In this document: positions 59,743 to 64,000 of the stretch, one piece after another
How the letters are laid out: the number at the start of each line of letters is the position of its first letter
Position numbering within the stretch: the stretch's first letter is position 1
Assembly (NCBI GenBank): GCA_040216885.1
Contig: JAVJOG010000008.1
Location: 124,001 to 188,000, forward strand
DNA: 64,000 bases
Direction of reading: 5' to 3'
From: Parvibaculum sp040216885
GTDB lineage: Bacteria; Pseudomonadota; Alphaproteobacteria; Parvibaculales; Parvibaculaceae
Notes under the pieces: model-generated
Seen by the model: the letters and a program-made list of their open reading frames with translations, nothing else
Told to the model about the DNA's origin: nothing
The model's database searches: none
Translations under genes and position numbers: made by a program

Positions 59743-59853
59743 TCAGATGACATAGAGCGTCGCCGTTTCGTGCAGGAAGCCGAGGAGGTAGATACCGAGC
59801 GCGGTGGCGGCGACGGCGGTGAACATGCGTTCGATGCGGTTGGTGCGGGTCAT
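59743..59853 (-). CDS. 36-residue putative membrane miniprotein
   Basis: Reads MTRTNRIERMFTAVAATALG then IYLLGFLHETATLYVI from the ATG at 59853 to TGA at 59743. AAGGAA lies seven bases before the ATG, which overlaps the stop of the upstream epimerase gene (ATGA), so it is likely translated by coupling. A single hydrophobic segment (about residues 11-26) follows a basic start, like a small inner-membrane protein with cytoplasmic N-terminus. No known family. Too short to be certain. Confidence 0.55.
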   Translation of the reverse strand: MTRTNRIERMFTAVAATALGIYLLGFLHETATLYVI

Positions 59854-60881
59854 TGGATCGTTCCTTCCGTAAGGCTGGTGAGGGAGAGGGTCTCGGTTTC
59901 GGGATTGAGGTCGCCGGCGCCAAGGCAGCCAAGCGCGGCGAGGCTCTGGCGGACGGCGATGTCGAGCGGGGTGTGCGGTACGGTGCCGAGAAAGGCGGCG
60001 AGTTTCGTGTCGTCGAGCCGCACCGGCTTTTTCCAGAGGTAGCGCATCTCGCGCATCTCGCGGAATGTCTCGACGAAGGGCGAAAGCAGCGTCAGCGCGA
60101 ACCAGGGCAGCTTCCTGACCGGCGCATCGGGCCGCCGCGCCGCGGCGCGGATGGCATCCGCCATTTCGATGCCGTGTTCGAACCAGTGGCCGCCGAAATG
60201 GAAAACCTCGAAGGTTCCGAGTTCATCGGCGCGACCGAGAAGACGCGCCGCCGTCTCTGCCATGTCCGGCAGATAGGCCCAGGCGTGGCCGATCTTGTGC
60301 GGGCCCGGATAAGTGACGGCGCGGACCGGCTTGCCGGGCTTCACCAGCCCTTGCGCGAACCAGTTGTTGCCGGCGTAGCGGCCGCCGAAGAAATCGCCGG
60401 CGCGCAGGATCAGCACGGACATGCCGTCGTCCGAGGCCGCGCGCAGACGGCGTTCCATCTCGACGCGCAGCTTGCCCTTGCGGGTCTTCGGGTTCTGCGG
60501 CGAGGTTTCGGCGAGCAGCGGAAAGGCATCCGGCCCGAAATTATAGACCGTGCCCGGAAAGAGGATGCGGGCGCTGTTGGCCTTTGCCGCCGCGATCGTG
60601 TTGTCGAGCATCGGCACCACGGTGCCGGCCCAGTTGCGGTAGCCGGGCGGATTGACGGCATGAACGATCAGGCGGGCATTGACGGCCGCCGCGTTCACAT
60701 CGGCGGCGTTCATGGCGTCGCCCTTTACCCAGTCGGTGAAGGGCATGTCGGCCAGTTGCCGTGCCGCCGCCTTCGGCTTGCGGTGCATGGCGCGCACCTG
60801 CCAGCCATGATTGCGGAGGGCCAAGGCCATTTCGCTGCCGAAACCGCCGGTTGCGCCGATGATGAGTGCCGTCGAAGCCAT
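59850..60881 (-). CDS. NAD-dependent epimerase/NmrA-like protein
   Basis: Extended-SDR-like protein of 343 residues; GATGGFG at 9-15 is the dinucleotide motif. VIHAVNPPGYRNWAGTVVPM-like and LRAGDFFGGRYAGNNWFAQG segments fit NAD(P)-binding epimerase/reductase relatives. A later PDMAETAARLLGRADELGTF resembles NmrA-type regulators or reductases. Divergent from a LysR gene, with a perfect 20-bp palindrome in the 97-base gap. Substrate unknown. Confidence 0.82.
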   Translation of the reverse strand: MASTALIIGATGGFGSEMALALRNHGWQVRAMHRKPKAAARQLADMPFTDWVKGDAMNAADVNAAAVNARLIVHAVNPPGYRNWAGTVVPMLDNTIAAAKANSARILFPGTVYNFGPDAFPLLAETSPQNPKTRKGKLRVEMERRLRAASDDGMSVLILRAGDFFGGRYAGNNWFAQGLVKPGKPVRAVTYPGPHKIGHAWAYLPDMAETAARLLGRADELGTFEVFHFGGHWFEHGIEMADAIRAAARRPDAPVRKLPWFALTLLSPFVETFREMREMRYLWKKPVRLDDTKLAAFLGTVPHTPLDIAVRQSLAALGCLGAGDLNPETETLSLTSLTEGTIQ

Positions 60882-60924
60882 GTTTCCGTCTCCAGTTGCC
60901 GTCTCGTTGACTGGAGAATGGGAT

Positions 60925-60944
60925 ATTCATATTCGAATATGAAT
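60925..60944. promoter_or_regulatory. Perfect 20-bp palindrome in divergent epimerase/lysR promoter
   Basis: ATTCATATTCGAATATGAAT equals its own reverse complement. It lies 43 bases before the epimerase start and 34 before the lysR start. It contains a T-N11-A LysR-type pattern. Likely LysR-binding site for both genes. Confidence 0.65.
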
Positions 60945-60978
60945 TGCCTAAATTCGAGGATTCTATATACATTTTCGT

Positions 60979-61881
60979 ATGATCGATGCATCGCCCGGCT
61001 GGGAACTCTATCGCTCCTTCCTCGCGGTCGTCCGGGAGGGCAGCCTTTCGGGCGGGGCGCGGCTGCTTGGCCTCACCCAGCCGACGGTGGGACGCCATAT
61101 CGACGCGCTGGAACAGTCGCTCGGCACCGCGCTCTTCACCCGTTCGCAGGGTGGGCTCGCACCGACGGAACTGGCGCTCGCTCTCGTCCCCCATGCCGAG
61201 GCCAAGTCGATGGCGGCCGAGGCGCTGCAACGCGCGGCGTCCGGCGAGGCGGAGGAAGACCGTGGGACCGTGCGCATCACCGCCAGCGAAATGATCGGCA
61301 CGGAAGTCCTGCCGCCGATCGTCGCCCGCTTCAGCGAGAAGCACCCGCGTATTGCCATCGAACTGGTGCTGTCGAACCGGTCGGACGATCTCATCCGCCG
61401 CGATGCCGACATCGCCATCCGCATGATCCGGCCGACGCAAACTTCCCTTGTCGCAAAAAAATGCGGCACGATCAGGCTCGGCCTTCACGCCCACAAGAAC
61501 CTGATCCAGCGTTTGGGCATGCCGCAATCGGTCGAGGACCTTACACAATTCCCGATCATCGGCTTCGACCGGGAATCCTCGATCCGGCGGCTGAAGGATC
61601 TCGGCGGCTTTCCGCTCTCGCGCGAACTCTTCGCCTTCCGCTGCGACAGCGATGTCGGCCAGTTCGCGGCGCTCCGGGCCGGCGTCGGCTTCGGCATGTG
61701 CCAGTATCAACTGGCGCTGCGATACCCCGATCTCGTGCCGGTGCTGCCGGGGGCGATCGAATTCGAGCTCGATGTCTGGATCGCGATGCATGAAGACCTC
61801 AAGACCAGCCGGCGGATGCGCCTGATGTTCGACCATCTGGCCGAGGAAATGACGGCCTATACGCGCGGGGCGGCGCGCTGA
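60979..61881 (+). CDS. LysR family transcriptional regulator
   Basis: Protein of 300 residues. N-terminal winged helix (AVVREGSLSGGARLLGLTQP, TVGRHIDALEQSLGTALFTR) and an effector domain (TVRITASEMIGTEVLPPIVA). The N-terminal domain is similar to the LysR protein at 57670, so the two may be paralogues. Divergent from the epimerase, with the 20-bp palindrome in between. Likely represses or activates the epimerase-miniprotein operon. Confidence 0.9.
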   Translation: MIDASPGWELYRSFLAVVREGSLSGGARLLGLTQPTVGRHIDALEQSLGTALFTRSQGGLAPTELALALVPHAEAKSMAAEALQRAASGEAEEDRGTVRITASEMIGTEVLPPIVARFSEKHPRIAIELVLSNRSDDLIRRDADIAIRMIRPTQTSLVAKKCGTIRLGLHAHKNLIQRLGMPQSVEDLTQFPIIGFDRESSIRRLKDLGGFPLSRELFAFRCDSDVGQFAALRAGVGFGMCQYQLALRYPDLVPVLPGAIEFELDVWIAMHEDLKTSRRMRLMFDHLAEEMTAYTRGAAR

Positions 61882-61964
61882 GCCAAACAAGCGGGTGCGG
61901 GGCGCCTGCTTGCCTGCTATATCCTTCGGCAACCCGCCTTCCCCGACGTTTCGAGGACGATCCG

Positions 61965-63194
61965 ATGTCGAATGCCGCCGAAGCCAAGACGCCCGCGACG
62001 GGCCAGAAGCCCAATCCGCCGCTCGCCTCGTTCAACTGGCAGGATCCGCTGCTGCTCGACACGCAGCTCACCGAAGAAGAGCGGCTGGTCCGGGACAGTG
62101 CGCATGCCTATGCGCAGGAAAAGCTGATGCCGCGCGTGCGCGACGCCAACCGGCACGAGATTTTCCATCGCGAAATCATGAACGAGATGGGCGCGCAAGG
62201 GCTGCTCGGGCCGACGCTGCCGGAGAAATACGGTTGCGCCGGGCTCTCCTATGTTTGTTACGGGCTGGTGGCGCGCGAGATCGAGCGGGTCGATAGCGGC
62301 TATCGCTCGGCGATGAGCGTGCAATCCTCGCTCGTCATGCATCCGATCCACGCCTATGGAACGGAAGCGCAGCGCGAGAAATACCTGCCGAAGCTCGCGA
62401 CCGGCGAATGGGTCGGCTGTTTCGGCCTGACCGAACCCGATCACGGCTCCGATCCCGGCTCGATGAAGACGCGGGCGAAAAAGGCCGATGGCGGCTATGT
62501 GCTCAACGGCGCGAAAATGTGGATCACCAATTCGCCGATCGCCGATCTCGCGGTCGTCTGGGCGAAAACGGAAGACGATGTCATCCGCGGCTTCGTCGTT
62601 GAACGCGGCTTCAAGGGTTTCGAGACGCCGAAGATCGAAGGCAAGTTCTCGCTTCGCGCCTCGATCACCGGCGAGATTTCATTGCAGGATGTGTTCGTGC
62701 CGGAGGAAAACCTGCTGCCGAATGTGCGCGGGCTTGCCGGTCCCTTCGGCTGCCTCAACCGGGCGCGCTACGGCATTGCCTGGGGCGCGATGGGCGCGGC
62801 TGAGTTCTGCTGGCACGCGGCGCGGCAATATACGCTCGACCGCAAGCAGTTCGGCCGCCCGCTGGCGGCCAACCAGCTCATCCAGAAGAAGCTCGCCGAC
62901 ATGCAGACCGAAATCACGCTCGGCTTGCAAGGCTGCCTGCAGCTCGGCCGGATGTTCGATGCCGGCACGGCGGCGCCCGCCTCGATCTCGCTGATGAAAC
63001 GCAACAATTGCGGCAAGGCGCTCGACATCGCCCGCGTCGCCCGCGACATGCATGGCGGCAACGGCGTCTCGGACGAGTATCACGTCATCCGCCATGCGAT
63101 GAACCTCGAAGCGGTCAACACCTATGAAGGCACGCATGACGTCCATGCGCTGATCCTCGGCCGCGAACAGACGGGCATTCAGGCGTTTTTCTGA
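61965..63194 (+). CDS. gcdH: Glutaryl-CoA dehydrogenase
   Basis: Acyl-CoA dehydrogenase of 409 residues. QLTEEERLVRDSAHAYAQEK, GCFGLTEPDHGSDPGSMKTR and KTYEGTHD-type end (here NTYEGTHDVHAL with the catalytic Glu388) are all standard for glutaryl-CoA dehydrogenase. It oxidises and decarboxylates glutaryl-CoA to crotonyl-CoA in lysine and tryptophan or dicarboxylate degradation. Electrons go to ETF. The crotonase and the acyl-CoA ligase farther upstream could serve the same route. Overlaps the end of the convergent cytochrome gene by 16 bases. Confidence 0.94.
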   Translation: MSNAAEAKTPATGQKPNPPLASFNWQDPLLLDTQLTEEERLVRDSAHAYAQEKLMPRVRDANRHEIFHREIMNEMGAQGLLGPTLPEKYGCAGLSYVCYGLVAREIERVDSGYRSAMSVQSSLVMHPIHAYGTEAQREKYLPKLATGEWVGCFGLTEPDHGSDPGSMKTRAKKADGGYVLNGAKMWITNSPIADLAVVWAKTEDDVIRGFVVERGFKGFETPKIEGKFSLRASITGEISLQDVFVPEENLLPNVRGLAGPFGCLNRARYGIAWGAMGAAEFCWHAARQYTLDRKQFGRPLAANQLIQKKLADMQTEITLGLQGCLQLGRMFDAGTAAPASISLMKRNNCGKALDIARVARDMHGGNGVSDEYHVIRHAMNLEAVNTYEGTHDVHALILGREQTGIQAFF

Positions 63195-63757
63195 TCGGCG
63201 GACCTGCGGGTGGCGGGCGCGCCTGGATCCCGCAGGAAAAGCATGAACAGCGCCGTGGGCCGCTTGAACGCGAGAAGATAAGTCACGTGCAAGGCGACGA
63301 AGAGAACCAGAAGGTTCGCCGTCGTTTCATGAACCTCTTCGAGCGCTTCGCTCTCGTTGACATCCCGGTCGCGATCCCGGTCGCGACCGTCGTCCGCGAG
63401 GGCCGGCGCAATCGATACTTCAGCAGCAAGTTGTCCGATTGGCGGCGGTTCCATCAGGAGGCCCGTTCCCGTCGTCAGCAGGAGATTGATGACGATACCG
63501 GCGAGAAGCGTCCGGCCTATCATCGGATGATTGGGGCGCCGGGCTTTCGCGAGTTCCATCAGATCGGGGAAGAGTCGTGAAATGCCGAGCTGCCACGGAC
63601 CGACTGCCGCCCAGAGTACCCGGAAGAGGATGACGGCGGCGACGGCATATCCGAGCCAGACATGCAGACCTTCAAGTTCGTCGCCTGTGAGGTAAGCCGC
63701 GGCGACGAGCAACGCCAGCACCGTATGATAGAGCCGAATCTTGTGAAACACCGACAT
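63179..63757 (-). CDS. Cytochrome b561/b6-like membrane protein
   Basis: Membrane protein of 192 residues starting MSVFHKIRLYHTVLALLVAA; a start at 63826 is possible but adds atypical residues. Four helices with candidate heme His in LYHTVLA, GLHVWLGY, VHETTANLL and VALHVTYL, as in diheme cytochrome b561-type proteins. An acidic/basic low-complexity loop (DDGRDRDRDRDVNE) lies between helices 3 and 4. Probably transfers electrons across the inner membrane. Convergent with gcdH. Confidence 0.82.
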   Translation of the reverse strand: MSVFHKIRLYHTVLALLVAAAYLTGDELEGLHVWLGYAVAAVILFRVLWAAVGPWQLGISRLFPDLMELAKARRPNHPMIGRTLLAGIVINLLLTTGTGLLMEPPPIGQLAAEVSIAPALADDGRDRDRDRDVNESEALEEVHETTANLLVLFVALHVTYLLAFKRPTALFMLFLRDPGAPATRRSADQKNA

Positions 63758-63881
63758 TTGAAACCGACCATATTCGAGCCCCGCTCCGAATATGATCGTC
63801 TCGCATGAGGCATAACCAGACTGCATCTTGTCGCATCGACGATGCGATTTACTCGCATCCTCACGCGCAACGGTCGCGCGC

Positions 63882-64000
63882 TCAATTCAACGGCAATCGT
63901 AACACCGCATACCAGGCATAGCCGCGATAGAGCGAGCGGAACTGGAGATCGGCGCCGAGCTTCGTCGCAAGGGCTTCCAGCACACGCTTGAGATCGCCGC
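63882..64000 (-). CDS. C-terminal end of an unidentified gene (partial)
   Basis: Minus-strand frame open from the window edge to TGA at 63882: GDLKRVLEALATKLGADLQF, then RSLYRGYAWYAVLRLPLN. The last residues look like the end of an alpha/beta fold. Too little is visible to name a family. The gene is upstream of the cytochrome b gene on the same strand, with 124 bases in between. Confidence 0.55.
   Translation of the reverse strand, partial: GDLKRVLEALATKLGADLQFRSLYRGYAWYAVLRLPLN

Overview
The window looks like a GC-rich alphaproteobacterial chromosome, most likely from the Hyphomicrobiales or a relative such as a Parvibaculum-like lineage. This is a judgement from the gene families, not a database match. 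The families that point there are a MucR/Ros zinc-finger regulator, DUF1491, DUF2336 and DUF6456 proteins, a DnaA-domain-IV-only protein, the DUF2849 / sulfite reductase / DUF934 set, a phasin, and a citrate synthase fused to a helix-turn-helix. I saw no tRNA, rRNA, CRISPR array, complete insertion sequence, integrase or phage structural gene.

Layout. 1-2.1 kb: NMT1/SsuA-type ABC importer (binding protein truncated by the window edge). 2.3-4.9 kb: assimilatory sulfite/nitrite reductase operon. 5.0-9.3 kb: phasin, D-amino-acid dehydrogenase, a class III aminotransferase with its middle deleted, and a TetR regulator overlapping a Tat-exported nitroreductase-like protein. 9.3-13.7 kb: MscS channel, release factor 3, and a divergent MerR / cation-efflux pair beside a 28-bp tandem repeat. 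13.6-25.8 kb: mostly small conserved alphaproteobacterial proteins (DUF1491, lipoproteins, SufE, DUF4345-like, DUF6456, the DnaA-domain protein, XRE, PAS, MucR, an esterase, a toxin-antitoxin-like pair, DUF2336, saccharopine-dehydrogenase-like, Rap1a-like). 25.8-26.6 kb: a decayed chimera of DUF2332 and HigA, and palindromic repeats. 26.6-29.8 kb: two divergent citrate synthases. 29.8-34.4 kb: two paralogous MFS transporters and a large Na+/H+ antiporter. 34.4-41.3 kb: acyl-CoA metabolism (crotonase, acyl-CoA ligase, MaoC hydratase), an OmpA-like protein, MsrB and oligopeptidase B.

41.4-46.6 kb appears to be one regulatory unit. An operon of a TauD dioxygenase, DUF1214 and DUF1254 faces a ModABC-like transporter followed by an IclR regulator. 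The same dyad (TTCCG-N5-CGGAA followed by TTA) lies in the divergent tauD/modA promoter region and just before iclR. 46.6-47.3 kb: a toxin-antitoxin pair whose toxin start looks frameshifted. 47.3-53.5 kb: a GH5 endoglycoceramidase-like glycosidase, two beta-lactamase-fold serine hydrolases, a membrane-protein pseudogene with two frameshifts, and a DMT transporter. 53.8-56.4 kb: two more TauD dioxygenases divergent from a Crp/Fnr regulator, with a perfect dyad between them. 56.4-59.7 kb: two nitronate-monooxygenase-type flavoproteins flanking a LysR gene, with matching dyads. 59.7-64 kb: an NAD-epimerase coupled to a 36-residue membrane miniprotein, a second LysR with a perfect 20-bp palindrome, glutaryl-CoA dehydrogenase, a cytochrome-b-like protein, and the end of an unidentified gene.

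The general picture is of a versatile heterotroph that degrades fatty and dicarboxylic acids, nitroalkanes and probably sulfonate- or aryloxy-type compounds through small catabolic units, each with its own local regulator. Several genes are in visible decay. No wholly new system is proven here. The best leads are the IclR-linked transporter/dioxygenase regulon, the HTH-citrate synthase switch, the DnaA-domain/DUF6456 pair and the TA-like locus at 21.5-22.5 kb.
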